From contig NZ_CP114286.1 of the NCBI RefSeq assembly GCF_027111275.1, positions 4,822,501-4,886,500 on the forward strand: 64,000 nucleotides of DNA, given 5' to 3'. Below, one piece after another: positions 15,795 to 24,427 of the stretch. A program made the translations under genes and the position numbers. Each line of letters opens with the position of its first letter. Positions within the stretch are counted from its first letter, which is position 1. Under the pieces are notes generated by a model. That model was given only the letters and a program-made list of their open reading frames with translations, was not told where the DNA came from and did not search any database. This stretch comes from Flavobacterium luteolum. GTDB taxonomy: Bacteria; Bacteroidota; Bacteroidia; Flavobacteriales; Flavobacteriaceae.

Positions 15795-16628
15795 TTATTT
15801 AGCTTGTTTTTTCATTTCTTTTTCAATCATATCATAGAATTGATCGATTTTTGGCATAACTACGATACGGGTTCTTCTGTTACGAGCTTTGTTCTCAGGA
15901 GAATCGTTAGCAACTAATGGTACGTAAGAACTTCTACCTGCAGCAATTAATTTAGCTGGGTTAACACCAAGATCGTTTGTCAATACGCGAACGATAGAAG
16001 TAGAACGCTTAACACTTAAATCCCAGTTGTCTAAGATAATTCCGTTGCTTTTGTAAGGAACGTCATCTGTGTGTCCTTCAACCATACACTCAAAATCAGG
16101 TTTATCGTTTACAACTTTAGCAACTTTAGCTAAAACAGATTTAGCTTTGTCACTTACGTCATAGCTACCACTTTTGAATAATAATTTATCAGCGATAGAG
16201 ATAAATACAACTCCTTTTTCAACATTGATTTCGATGTCTGGATCGTTGATTCCAACAGCTCCTTTTAAGCTTGTAACTAATGCTAAAGTAACACTGTCTT
16301 TTTTAGTTAAAGCATCTTGAAGTCTAGAGATTTTCAAATCTTTTTCTTTTAAACTTTCAAGAGATTTTTCAAGGTTTTCAGCACCTTTAGTAGTTAAGAT
16401 AGTTAAATCTTTAGAACTATTGATTAAATCTTGATTATGTTGTTTGTAGCTTTCCGCTGTAGCAGCTAATCCAGCTTTTTCTTCTAAGCACGTATTTAAT
16501 TTTACAGTACATGAGTTTAACAAATCTTGAGTCTCTTTGTTTTTAGCTTCCAACTCAGCATATTTCTTTTTAGAAACACATGATGTTAGGGCCATTAATA
16601 CTGATAGTGCGATAACTATTTTTCTCAT
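15795..16628 (-). CDS. OmpA family lipoprotein, peptidoglycan-binding
   Basis: 277 aa. Lipoprotein signal with lipobox LTSC, Cys17. Residues about 20-115 form a long coiled coil (AELEAKNKETQDLL ... EKSLESLKEKDLKISRLQ). The C-terminal OmpA-like domain (about 140-265) has GHTDDVPY, NWDLSVKRSTSIVRVL and RNRRTRIVVMP, the residues that grip meso-diaminopimelate in peptidoglycan. So it probably anchors the outer membrane to the wall. Own promoter: -7 box at 16656-16663, overlapping the end of the upstream glycosyltransferase gene. Confidence 0.92.
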   Translation of the reverse strand: MRKIVIALSVLMALTSCVSKKKYAELEAKNKETQDLLNSCTVKLNTCLEEKAGLAATAESYKQHNQDLINSSKDLTILTTKGAENLEKSLESLKEKDLKISRLQDALTKKDSVTLALVTSLKGAVGINDPDIEINVEKGVVFISIADKLLFKSGSYDVSDKAKSVLAKVAKVVNDKPDFECMVEGHTDDVPYKSNGIILDNWDLSVKRSTSIVRVLTNDLGVNPAKLIAAGRSSYVPLVANDSPENKARNRRTRIVVMPKIDQFYDMIEKEMKKQAK

Positions 16629-16655
16629 AAATTTAATTTTAATTAGACTTGATTA

Positions 16656-16663
16656 CAAATTTA
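16656..16663 (-). promoter_or_regulatory. -7 box TAAATTTG (minus strand) for the OmpA gene
   Basis: 27 nt before the ATG at 16628; overlaps the stop codon of the gene at 16661. Confidence 0.55.
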
Positions 16664-17680
16664 GTTTTTAATATTTTGAATACTGTTAAAGATTTCTTTA
16701 AATAAGGTCAATTTCTTGATATAATAAAGGAAAACGATGCTTTTTACCGAATAGTACTGCTGTATTTGAAAATCTTTTCGTTTTCTGAGATATTTTAAAG
16801 ATAAGCAATAAAATGAAAAATGTGCCTTTAAAATAGCAATAGTGTGCTTAATTTTACCCTGTGTAAGAAAACGGATACCTGCAATACCATCCAAAACCAT
16901 ACGAAAAAAAATCACCCAGAATAATCCTCTTTTCGGTAGATTTTTAACCATCATTAATAATGAATTTCTAAAATTCAAATAGGTTTTCTTTGGATTTCCT
17001 TGTTGCAATGTTGCACCTCCAACATGGTAAACTACAGATTGAGAATTATACTTTATAATATGTCCTTCATTTGCGGCTCTCCAGCATAGATCAATTTCTT
17101 CCTGATGTGCAAAGAAGCTTTCGTCAAAACCTCCTAATTCATGATAAATATTCTTTCGTATAAAGAAACAAGCGCCCGAAGCCCAGAACAATTCTATGTT
17201 GTCATCATATTGTCCATTATCTTTTTCGATGGTTTCAAATATTCTTCCTCTACAGAAAGGGAATCCGTATTTGTCAATAAAACCACCTGCTGCTCCAGCA
17301 TATTCAAAATATTCTTTGTTTTTAAAATCAAGAATTTTAGGCTGAATAATGGCAGTTTGTTTTTCTTTTTCGAAAGTATCAAGAATTGGTTTCAGCCAAT
17401 TTTCAGTTACTTCTATATCTGAATTTACTAAAGCGTAAATTTCTGCATCAATATGTTGTAAGGCATCATTATAACCTTTTGCAAAACCATGATTGCCTGA
17501 ATTTTTTACAATTTTTACGGTTGGAAAGTGTTCTGTAACAAATGCGACAGAATCATCCGTAGAATCATTGTCAGCAACATAAATTGCCGCTCCTTCTGAA
17601 AACTGAATAACAGATGGTAAAAACTGCTCAAGCAATTTTACTCCGTTCCAATTTAAAATGACAACTGCTATTTTATCCAA
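16661..17680 (-). CDS. Glycosyltransferase family 2
   Basis: 339 aa. GT-A fold: AVVILNWNG at residues 4-12, YVADNDSTDDS, GNHGFAKGYNDAL, then the NSDIEV strand (metal-binding Asp) and the acceptor-site helix GGFDESFFAHQEEIDLCWRA. This is the rhamnosyltransferase-like branch of GT2. Residues about 245-265 are hydrophobic and suggest membrane association. Donor and acceptor unknown; a role in surface polysaccharide or glycolipid is likely. The only usable start is TTG at 17680, since an in-frame stop lies three codons upstream. 23 bp after the HsdR-N gene, so cotranscribed. Confidence 0.9.
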   Translation of the reverse strand: MDKIAVVILNWNGVKLLEQFLPSVIQFSEGAAIYVADNDSTDDSVAFVTEHFPTVKIVKNSGNHGFAKGYNDALQHIDAEIYALVNSDIEVTENWLKPILDTFEKEKQTAIIQPKILDFKNKEYFEYAGAAGGFIDKYGFPFCRGRIFETIEKDNGQYDDNIELFWASGACFFIRKNIYHELGGFDESFFAHQEEIDLCWRAANEGHIIKYNSQSVVYHVGGATLQQGNPKKTYLNFRNSLLMMVKNLPKRGLFWVIFFRMVLDGIAGIRFLTQGKIKHTIAILKAHFSFYCLSLKYLRKRKDFQIQQYYSVKSIVFLYYIKKLTLFKEIFNSIQNIKN

Positions 17681-17703
17681 AAGTAATTAGTTATTTATTT
17701 GTT

Positions 17704-18156
17704 TTAATGGTTTTCTTTATAGTCAGGAAGGCTTCTTAAAAACTCATATCTTTCGTTTTCAAAATCCATTTGACAATAAAAATGGTTTAGTCCGTTTGTT
17801 ACATTCAAAAACCGTGCCTGCATTGTCATATTATAACGAGCAATTTGATCAAAAGTTGCCTGTGAGATTTTAACCTCTGGTGCTTTACACTCTACTAATA
17901 TATGTATAGAACCATCAGGGTTGAAGACAACTACATCATAACGTTTTCGTAATCCGTTGACGGTCAAAACTTTTTCTACGTTAATAAGCGATTTGGGATA
18001 TTTTTTTTCATGCATCAAAAAATGAACAACGTGTTGACGAACCCATTCTTCTGGCGTAAGAATTATAAATTTTTTCCTGATTTCATCAAAAATAGACACT
18101 TTATTTTCGCTATTTTTGAATCGGAAAGTATAAGCAGGGAAATTAAGTTTAAGCAT
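17704..18156 (-). CDS. Stand-alone HsdR N-terminal-like nuclease-fold protein
   Basis: 150 aa from ATG 18156. Has the PD-(D/E)xK-type core of the type I restriction subunit's N-terminal domain: RKRYDVVVFNPDGSIHILVECKAP (Asp, then E-x-K) followed by ISQATFDQIARYN. No helicase domain and no hsdM/hsdS nearby, so this is not a restriction system. It sits divergently next to holA and upstream of a GT2 gene. Function unknown. The frame continues to 18189, but the -7 box at 18161-18168 excludes that start; the mRNA may be leaderless. Confidence 0.82.
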   Translation of the reverse strand: MLKLNFPAYTFRFKNSENKVSIFDEIRKKFIILTPEEWVRQHVVHFLMHEKKYPKSLINVEKVLTVNGLRKRYDVVVFNPDGSIHILVECKAPEVKISQATFDQIARYNMTMQARFLNVTNGLNHFYCQMDFENERYEFLRSLPDYKENH

Positions 18157-18160
18157 AAAG

Positions 18161-18168
18161 CAAAAATA
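18161..18168 (-). promoter_or_regulatory. -7 box TATTTTTG (minus strand), four nt before the HsdR-N ATG
   Basis: Plus-strand CAAAAATA. The tight spacing implies a leaderless transcript. Confidence 0.55.
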
Positions 18169-18180
18169 TAAAATAGTTTT

Positions 18181-18218
18181 TTGTTTCAAAGTAACTTGAA
18201 ACTTTAAACTTGAAACAA
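18181..18218. repeat. Heptamer inverted repeat upstream of holA
   Basis: TTGTTTCAA (18181-18189) pairs with TTGAAACAA (18210-18218); between and within are ACTTGAA / ACTTTAA heptamers. Seven nt before the holA ATG, so it would be in or near the holA leader. Confidence 0.7.
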
Positions 18219-18224
18219 GTATAA

Positions 18225-19229
18225 ATGGACGAAGTAGTAAAAATTGTTAACGATATTAAAGCCGGAGATATTAAACCGATTTATTTTTTAATGGGTGAAG
18301 AACCTTATTATATAGATAAATTGTCTGAATACATTGAGCAGAATGTATTAGCTGAAGAAGAGAAAGGTTTTAATCAGACAGTTTTATATGGAAGAGATGT
18401 TTCTGTAGACGATATTGTTTCAACGGCCAAGCGCTATCCTATGATGGCTGAACGTCAGGTTGTTATTGTAAAAGAAGCGCAAGATTTATCGAGAACAATT
18501 GATAAAATTGAATCTTATGTAGATAATCCGATGCAAACAACCGTTTTGGTTTTTTGCTATAAATATAAAACACTAGATAAACGTAAAAAAGTCACCAAAT
18601 TATTAGCACAAAAAGGTGTTGTTTACGAAAGTAAAAAATTATACGAAAATCAAGTTGGAGACTGGATTAAACGTGTTTTAGCTGGAAAAAAATATACTAT
18701 CGATCCAAAAGCAAATGCTATGTTAGTGGAATTTTTGGGTACCGATTTAAGTAAAATTAATAACGAACTTGAAAAACTGCAGATTATTTTACCGCAAGGA
18801 ACCATGATTACAGCAGATCATATCGAAGAAAATATCGGTTTTAGCAAGGATTATAATGTATTTGAACTTCGAAAAGCAATAGGTGAGCGCAATCAATTGA
18901 AGGCATATAAGATTGCAGAAAATTTTGCTCACAATCCTAAAGAATATCCTTTGGTTATGACGACTGGTTTGGTTTTTGGATTTTTTGTTCAGCTTTTAAA
19001 ATACCACGGATTAAAAGATAAAAATCCGAAAAATGTAGCATCTGCACTTGGGGTAAATCCATATTTCTTGAAAGAGTATGATTTGGCAGTAAAAAATTAT
19101 CCGATGAGAAAGGTGAGTCAGATTGTTGGGGCTTTACGAGATATTGATGTTAAGAGTAAAGGTGTGGGAGCGAATGCTTTGCCTCAGTCAGATTTGTTAA
19201 AAGAAATGCTGTATAAAATTTTTAATTAA
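18225..19229 (+). CDS. holA: DNA polymerase III subunit delta
   Basis: 334 aa, full length. Delta opens the sliding clamp within the clamp-loader complex. The N-terminal region DIKPIYFLMGEEPYYIDKLSEYI is the degenerate AAA+ start of HolA, with GFNQTVLYGRDV, YPMMAERQVVIVKEA and VLVFCYK as further family segments; SDLLKEMLYKIF at the C-terminus is characteristic. No Walker A, as expected since delta does not bind ATP. Divergent from the HsdR-N gene; ATG preceded by a heptamer hairpin. Confidence 0.92.
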   Translation: MDEVVKIVNDIKAGDIKPIYFLMGEEPYYIDKLSEYIEQNVLAEEEKGFNQTVLYGRDVSVDDIVSTAKRYPMMAERQVVIVKEAQDLSRTIDKIESYVDNPMQTTVLVFCYKYKTLDKRKKVTKLLAQKGVVYESKKLYENQVGDWIKRVLAGKKYTIDPKANAMLVEFLGTDLSKINNELEKLQIILPQGTMITADHIEENIGFSKDYNVFELRKAIGERNQLKAYKIAENFAHNPKEYPLVMTTGLVFGFFVQLLKYHGLKDKNPKNVASALGVNPYFLKEYDLAVKNYPMRKVSQIVGALRDIDVKSKGVGANALPQSDLLKEMLYKIFN

Positions 19230-19289
19230 GCCGTTAAAATTCACGATATTTGCCTTTTTAAAATCTTGCATTAAAATATTTATAAAACT

Positions 19290-19472
19290 ATGGGAATGAA
19301 TAAAAATACCATTTTAGGATGGGCTACTTTAATAATGGTGCTTATGGGATTGTTACTTATAGGTCTTGGAATCTTTAGGTACAGTGATGTTTCAGGCTGG
19401 GGATTTGCTGCTGTTGGAGTTGGTTTTTTTGCAAATGCTTGGGTGTTCAATGCTTTGAAAGGGAGAGTTTAG
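19290..19472 (+). CDS. CAL67264-type small membrane protein
   Basis: 60 aa with two membrane helices (about residues 8-28 and 35-54) joined by a short Tyr/Ser/Gly-rich turn and ending NALKGRV. I recognise this as the small flavobacterial family named CAL67264; no function is known. Located 60 bp after holA and 46 bp before ettA, same strand. Confidence 0.8.
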   Translation: MGMNKNTILGWATLIMVLMGLLLIGLGIFRYSDVSGWGFAAVGVGFFANAWVFNALKGRV

Positions 19473-19518
19473 AATTTTGAAATTCAGAAAAATAAATAAT
19501 TATAATAAAAAATAAAAA

Positions 19519-21210
19519 ATGTCAGACGATAAGAAAGTAATTTTCTCAATGCAGAAATTGAGTAAAACCTATCAAGGAGCAGACAAACCAGTTCTTAAGA
19601 ATATTTATTTGAGTTTCTTTTACGGAGCTAAAATTGGTATTTTGGGACTTAACGGTTCTGGAAAATCTTCACTTTTAAAAATTATTGCAGGAGTTGATAA
19701 AAATTATCAGGGAGATGTAGTATTTCAGCCAGGCTATACAGTTGGATACTTGGAGCAAGAGCCAATTCTTGATGATTCTAAAACAGTTATCGAAATTGTT
19801 CGTGAAGGAGCAGCTGAGACTATGGCAGTTTTAGAAGAGTACAATCAAATTAATGATTTGTTCGGTCTTGAAGAGAACTACTCAGATCCAGATAAAATGG
19901 ATAAATTGATGGATCGTCAGGCAGCTTTACAAGACAAAATTGATGCTCTTGGTGCTTGGGAAATAGATACCAAATTAGAAATTGCAATGGATGCTTTGCG
20001 TACGCCAGAAGGTGATACGCCAATTAAAAACCTTTCAGGAGGTGAGCGCCGTCGTGTAGCTTTATGTCGTTTGTTATTGCAACAGCCTGATGTATTGTTA
20101 CTTGATGAGCCTACCAATCACCTTGATGCTGAATCAGTTCTTTGGTTAGAGCAGCATTTAGCTCAATATGCTGGAACTGTAATTGCTGTAACACACGATA
20201 GATATTTCCTTGATAATGTTGCTGGTTGGATTCTTGAATTGGATAGAGGAGAAGGTATTCCATGGAAAGGAAATTATTCTTCTTGGTTAGATCAAAAATC
20301 AAATCGTTTAGCACAGGAAGAAAAAGTGGCTTCTAAACGTAGAAAAACTTTAGAGCGTGAGTTGGAGTGGGTTCGTCAAGGAGCAAAAGGTCGTCAGACA
20401 AAACAGAAAGCACGTTTACAGAATTACGACAAATTATTGAATGAAGATCAAAAACAACTAGACGAGAAATTAGAAATCTATATCCCGAATGGTCCTCGTT
20501 TAGGAACAAATGTTATTGAAGCTAAAAATGTTGCCAAAGCTTTTGGTGATAAATTATTATATGATAATTTGAACTTTACTTTGCCACAAGCTGGTATTGT
20601 TGGAATTATTGGACCAAACGGTGCTGGTAAATCTACAATCTTCAAAATGATTATGGGTGAGCAAGCTACTGATAGTGGAGAATTTTCTGTTGGTGACACA
20701 GTAAAAATCGCTTACGTAGATCAGTCGCACTCTAATATTGATCCGAATAAATCAATCTGGGAAAACTTTGCTGATGGTCAGGAATTGATTATGATGGGAG
20801 GAAAGCAAGTTAACTCAAGAGCTTATTTATCACGTTTCAACTTTGGTGGTGGCGAGCAAAACAAAAAAGTGTCAATGCTTTCTGGTGGAGAGCGTAACCG
20901 TTTGCACTTAGCCATGACTTTGAAAGAAGAAGGAAACGTACTTTTACTGGATGAGCCAACAAACGACCTTGACGTAAATACACTTCGAGCACTTGAAGAA
21001 GGTTTGGAGAATTTTGCTGGTTGTGCCGTAATTATTTCTCACGACAGATGGTTCTTAGATAGAATTTGTACACACATCTTAGCTTTTGAAGGAGATTCTG
21101 AAGTTTATTTCTTCGAAGGAAGTTTCTCTGATTACGAAGAAAACAAAAAGAAACGTCTTGGCGGTGATTTAACTCCGAAACGTTTGAAATACAGAAAATT
21201 GATTAGATAA
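19519..21210 (+). CDS. ettA: Energy-dependent translational throttle protein EttA (ABC-F)
   Basis: 563 aa, two ABC domains without membrane segments. First domain: Walker A GLNGSGKSS, signature LSGGERRRVALCRLL, Walker B LLLDEPTNHLD. Second: GPNGAGKST, LSGGERNRLHLA, LLLDEPTNDLD. The linker between domains is the charged helical hairpin that reaches the ribosomal P site. EttA binds the E site and gates the first elongation step according to ATP/ADP. Length and motifs are normal for EttA in this phylum. Followed by a strong terminator at 21233. Confidence 0.95.
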   Translation: MSDDKKVIFSMQKLSKTYQGADKPVLKNIYLSFFYGAKIGILGLNGSGKSSLLKIIAGVDKNYQGDVVFQPGYTVGYLEQEPILDDSKTVIEIVREGAAETMAVLEEYNQINDLFGLEENYSDPDKMDKLMDRQAALQDKIDALGAWEIDTKLEIAMDALRTPEGDTPIKNLSGGERRRVALCRLLLQQPDVLLLDEPTNHLDAESVLWLEQHLAQYAGTVIAVTHDRYFLDNVAGWILELDRGEGIPWKGNYSSWLDQKSNRLAQEEKVASKRRKTLERELEWVRQGAKGRQTKQKARLQNYDKLLNEDQKQLDEKLEIYIPNGPRLGTNVIEAKNVAKAFGDKLLYDNLNFTLPQAGIVGIIGPNGAGKSTIFKMIMGEQATDSGEFSVGDTVKIAYVDQSHSNIDPNKSIWENFADGQELIMMGGKQVNSRAYLSRFNFGGGEQNKKVSMLSGGERNRLHLAMTLKEEGNVLLLDEPTNDLDVNTLRALEEGLENFAGCAVIISHDRWFLDRICTHILAFEGDSEVYFFEGSFSDYEENKKKRLGGDLTPKRLKYRKLIR

Positions 21211-21232
21211 TTTTTCTAATAAATTTCAAATA

Positions 21233-21272
21233 AAAAATCCCAAATTCCAATTGATGTGAATTTGGGATTTTT
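21233..21272 (+). terminator. Intrinsic terminator after ettA
   Basis: AAAAATCCCAAATTC (21233-21247) pairs perfectly with GAATTTGGGATTTTT (21258-21272), 10-nt loop, T-tract included. Confidence 0.88.
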
Positions 21273-21300
21273 CTATTTTGTATGTTTTTAAGTTAAGTTT

Positions 21301-21398
21301 GTCATTTCGACGAAGGAGAAATCTTCGCAAGTAACTCCGTAACGAGAATCTAATCTTTGTCGAGTTTCTCACGAAGATTTCTCCTTCGTCGAAATGAC
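21301..21398. repeat. 98-bp element with perfect 27-bp terminal inverted repeats
   Basis: Left arm 21301-21327 begins GTCATTTCGACGAAGGAG; right arm 21372-21398 is its exact reverse complement. The 44-bp centre is less symmetric. The GTCATTTCGACGAAGGAG motif is familiar from many Bacteroidota intergenic regions. No transposase inside. A MITE- or REP-like mobile repeat, or a very stable hairpin, is the best description. Confidence 0.85.
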
Positions 21399-21456
21399 AA
21401 TATTGCGTCACTGAAGTTTTGCTTTTTGGAATTTGGAATTTTTACATTGGAATTTT

Positions 21457-21870
21457 CTACAAAAACTTAGATTTTAATTCCGGAGTTGGAATCATGCAGC
21501 TTTCTTTTTTACCGTACCAATTGTATCTGTTTTTTGCAACATAATCATAAATCCTATCACTCATAAAAATAGGTACAATTCTAAAAATAGGAGTTAGCTT
21601 CCACAAACCGCCAAAATTTTTAGCAATTTCGATTATTGCAGAAGATTTGTAAAAATATGCTGTTCCTGGATCATACAAAATAATACTGTCCATTTTAGAA
21701 AAACTGATTCCTAAGTGTTTGCATATTGAAATTCCTTTTTCTGATTGCAATGCGACAAATCTAAAAATGTCCTTTTTATCATGTTTTATAATAAACTGTA
21801 CAGCAGAACTGCAGAGATTGCAAACTCCGTCAAAAAGAACTATTTTTTTATTTTTTGGAAGGCTTTCCAT
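21457..21870 (-). CDS. DCC family (DUF393) thiol-disulfide oxidoreductase-like protein
   Basis: 137 aa. Defining motif VLFDGVCNLCSSAV at residues 11-24: D-G-x-C-x-x-C near the N-terminus, predicted thioredoxin-like redox pair. YNWYGKKESCMIPTPELKSKFL at the end is typical of the family in Bacteroidota and contributes one more Cys. Cytosolic, substrate unknown. Convergent with ettA across two repeats; upstream leader contains GTTTCAA heptamers (21883-21903). Confidence 0.88.
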   Translation of the reverse strand: MESLPKNKKIVLFDGVCNLCSSAVQFIIKHDKKDIFRFVALQSEKGISICKHLGISFSKMDSIILYDPGTAYFYKSSAIIEIAKNFGGLWKLTPIFRIVPIFMSDRIYDYVAKNRYNWYGKKESCMIPTPELKSKFL

Positions 21871-21882
21871 TTTATAATTTGT

Positions 21883-21903
21883 GTTTCAAGTTTTATGTTT
21901 CAA
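21883..21903. repeat. Three heptamers (GTTTCAA, GTTTTAT, GTTTCAA)
   Basis: Exact 7-nt phase in the upstream region of the DUF393 gene, with a partly inverted copy (ATTGAAA) just after. The remaining bases to 22149 hold no gene or further feature that I can support. Confidence 0.6.
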
Positions 21904-22149
21904 TTTTTAATTGAAAAAACAGGAATTAATACGTTTTTTTATTTTTATTTAAAATATCTATTAATTTTTTGTTTTTAATAAATTTTATAAATTAAAAACA
22001 ACATCAGTAAATTAGTTTAAATCTGTTTTTAAAAGTTAGAAATCTTCTTTAGTGTAAAAATGAAAATCGTCCCTTAAATCGCTTTATTTTAATTTTGAGG
22101 TTTTTTCACCACTTTTTAAGGACTAAAAACCGCCACGGAGACCGAAAAC

Positions 22150-24315
22150 TTATTTCTTAACTGCTTCTACCAATTCCAATTCATCCAAACTTACTTTCGA
22201 AGTAAAAATACCGTAATTTACTGTTGCTTTATTTTTTTCGATAGAATCGATACTTCCGACAGATCTTCCGTCAAGCATTCTTACTCTATCTCCAACTTTT
22301 AAAATTGGTTTTGGTTTTTCTACAACTGGTTTAAGTTTTTTCTCTTTTTTCTCTTTTCGAATTTCTTCAACTTTTACTTGTACTTCAGCAATAATTTCTT
22401 TTTGTTTTTCAACTTTTGCTTTGACTTCTTTTGGAGTAGCTTTTTTTCGTTTCGAATTTTCAATTTCAACAATTTTCAAAAACTCACCAATCAGTTCTTT
22501 TTTGTTTTTGTTATTGAAATACTTTTCGGCAATATCATCAATTTTTTGTCCAATGTAAATTATCTTTTGATTGCTATCATATAATTCTTGATAGCTTTCT
22601 AATTTCTGTTGAATTCTCGTATTGATGTTTTCCATCTTTTTACTTTCCTCACGAGCACGAGTTTCTTCTTCCTTTAAATTCAAAGAAGTTTTTTCCAACT
22701 TCGAACGCTCTTTCTGAAGTGTTGCGATGGTTTTGTCAAAACGAACTTTTCCAACTTCGATTTTCTTTTTCGCACGATTGATCAATCCAAACGGAATTCC
22801 ATTTTTTTGAGCAACCTCAAAAGTAAAAGAACTTCCTGCTTGACCCAAAGCTAATTTATACATTGGTTCAAGAGATTTCTCATCAAACATCATATTCGCA
22901 TTTGTGGCATAAGGCAATTCGTTTGCTAAAATTTTCAAATTAGAATAATGCGTTGTGATAATTCCGAATGCTTCACGGTGATAAAATTCTTCTAGGAAAA
23001 TTTCAGCCAAAGCACCACCCAATTCAGGATCAGAACCTGTACCAAACTCGTCAATTAAAAACATGGTTTTTCTATTACATTTCTTTAAAAAGTAATTCAT
23101 GTTTTTTAATCGATAACTATATGTGCTTAAGTGATTTTCAATAGATTGATTGTCGCCAATGTCAGTTAAGATTCTATCAAACAAGAAAGTTTCACTTCTT
23201 TCGTGAACCGGAATCAAAATTCCCGATTGCAGCATCAATTGTAATAATCCTACCGTTTTTAAGGAAATGGTTTTACCTCCAGCATTTGGTCCAGAAATTA
23301 CAATAATTCTGTTTTCTTGTTTTAACTCAATGGTTTGCGGATGCGTAACTTCTTTTTTCTGTTTGTTGTTCAAATACAAAATCGGATGATACGCTTCTCT
23401 AAAGAATAATCTTCTTTCTTCTGTAATTGTTGGGAGGATTCCGTTAATTCGATTTGCGTATTTAGCTTTGCCTGCAACAACATCAATATCACTTAAAAAG
23501 TCCTGATATTCAATTAATAAAGGAAGATAAGGGCGAATTACATTCGATAGATTTTTTAAAATTCTTGTAATCTCTTCTTTCTCTTCATATTCTAAATTGG
23601 CTAATTCTCTAGAATATTTCAAAGTAGCTTCCGGTTCGATATAAGCGATGCTTCCAGTTTTTGAACTTCCTAAAATAGAACCTTTTACTTTACGGCGATA
23701 CATTGCTAGAACTGCCAAAACTCTACGGTTTTGTACAAAACTTTCTTTGATATCGTCCAAATAACCTAAGCTATTGTACTGAGTTAAAGCCGTACCGAAA
23801 CTTTGATTCACTTTTCCGCGAACCAGGTTCATGTTTTGCCTAATTCCGGCTAGAGTAGGAGATGCATTGTCTTTAATTTCTACGTATTTGTCTACAATAG
23901 AGTCAATTGCAGTTATGATGTCTTTAGTCAATTCTACTCTTGAAGCTCTTGCATTTAAGTTTGGATAATAGTCGTCGAATTTTTTCAAGAAATTCAACAA
24001 GACATTAGTAGTTGCAGAAAGATTAGCAATTTTTCTAAAACTTCCTACTTCAAGAAAACTGTCTTCGATTGCAAGAAATTTAATTTCATGCGTTATGGCG
24101 TCAAATCCGTGATTCGGAATGGCGTTATTATTTTGAAAAGAAGATACATACTCTGATGTTTGCATCAGCGCTTGCATTAATTCTTCTTTATCTCTAAATG
24201 GTTTTATTTGTAAAGCCTTTTCTTTTCCAATATCGGTATTGCAACCATCAGAAATGGTTTCAAGCACCGTTGGAAATTGTAAATCTTGTAATGTTTTTTC
24301 TGTAATAGATACCAT
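22150..24315 (-). CDS. mutS2: MutS2-type ATPase lacking the Smr domain
   Basis: 721 aa. MutS-type ATPase: Walker A GPNAGGKT at about residues 342-349, FLIDEFGTGSDPELGGALAE (Walker B), ITTHYSNLK. N-terminal MutS-core helices and lever, then a long coiled coil (about 520-650) and a short KOW-like end VGDRVRMLDGRSVGSID. The sequence stops there, whereas B. subtilis MutS2 (785 aa) ends in an Smr nuclease domain. So any role in restraining recombination or rescuing collided ribosomes would lack that nuclease. Promoter at 24341-24348. Confidence 0.88.
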   Translation of the reverse strand: MVSITEKTLQDLQFPTVLETISDGCNTDIGKEKALQIKPFRDKEELMQALMQTSEYVSSFQNNNAIPNHGFDAITHEIKFLAIEDSFLEVGSFRKIANLSATTNVLLNFLKKFDDYYPNLNARASRVELTKDIITAIDSIVDKYVEIKDNASPTLAGIRQNMNLVRGKVNQSFGTALTQYNSLGYLDDIKESFVQNRRVLAVLAMYRRKVKGSILGSSKTGSIAYIEPEATLKYSRELANLEYEEKEEITRILKNLSNVIRPYLPLLIEYQDFLSDIDVVAGKAKYANRINGILPTITEERRLFFREAYHPILYLNNKQKKEVTHPQTIELKQENRIIVISGPNAGGKTISLKTVGLLQLMLQSGILIPVHERSETFLFDRILTDIGDNQSIENHLSTYSYRLKNMNYFLKKCNRKTMFLIDEFGTGSDPELGGALAEIFLEEFYHREAFGIITTHYSNLKILANELPYATNANMMFDEKSLEPMYKLALGQAGSSFTFEVAQKNGIPFGLINRAKKKIEVGKVRFDKTIATLQKERSKLEKTSLNLKEEETRAREESKKMENINTRIQQKLESYQELYDSNQKIIYIGQKIDDIAEKYFNNKNKKELIGEFLKIVEIENSKRKKATPKEVKAKVEKQKEIIAEVQVKVEEIRKEKKEKKLKPVVEKPKPILKVGDRVRMLDGRSVGSIDSIEKNKATVNYGIFTSKVSLDELELVEAVKK

Positions 24316-24340
24316 TATATAACGTAAGTTGTAAAGATTT

Positions 24341-24348
24341 CAAAGTTA
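24341..24348 (-). promoter_or_regulatory. -7 box TAACTTTG (minus strand) for mutS2
   Basis: Plus-strand CAAAGTTA, 25 nt before the ATG at 24315. Confidence 0.6.
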
Positions 24349-24427
24349 CAAAGTTTTAAAAACTTAATAGCACTAATAGTTGGTAGTTTGAATAAAACTT
24401 TGCTTTATTTGTAATAAAATTTATAAA

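Noticed and set aside
17678..17685. A -7 box TACTTTTG on the minus strand just at the start of the glycosyltransferase gene
   Set aside because: It overlaps the TTG start codon itself, so transcription from it could not include the start; the gene more likely depends on the upstream HsdR-N transcript.
17704..18156. A type I restriction-modification system
   Set aside because: Only the small HsdR N-terminal-like domain is present; no helicase part, methylase or specificity subunit in the window.
21745..21978. A plus-strand open frame with a hydrophobic product over the start of the DUF393 gene
   Set aside because: Antisense to a well-supported gene and rich in Phe/Tyr/Ile as expected from translating AT-rich antisense DNA.
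24361..24427. A promoter for ung matching TAnnTTTG in the sequence around 24398-24405
   Set aside because: The nearest string has four rather than two bases between TA and TTTG, so it was not called.
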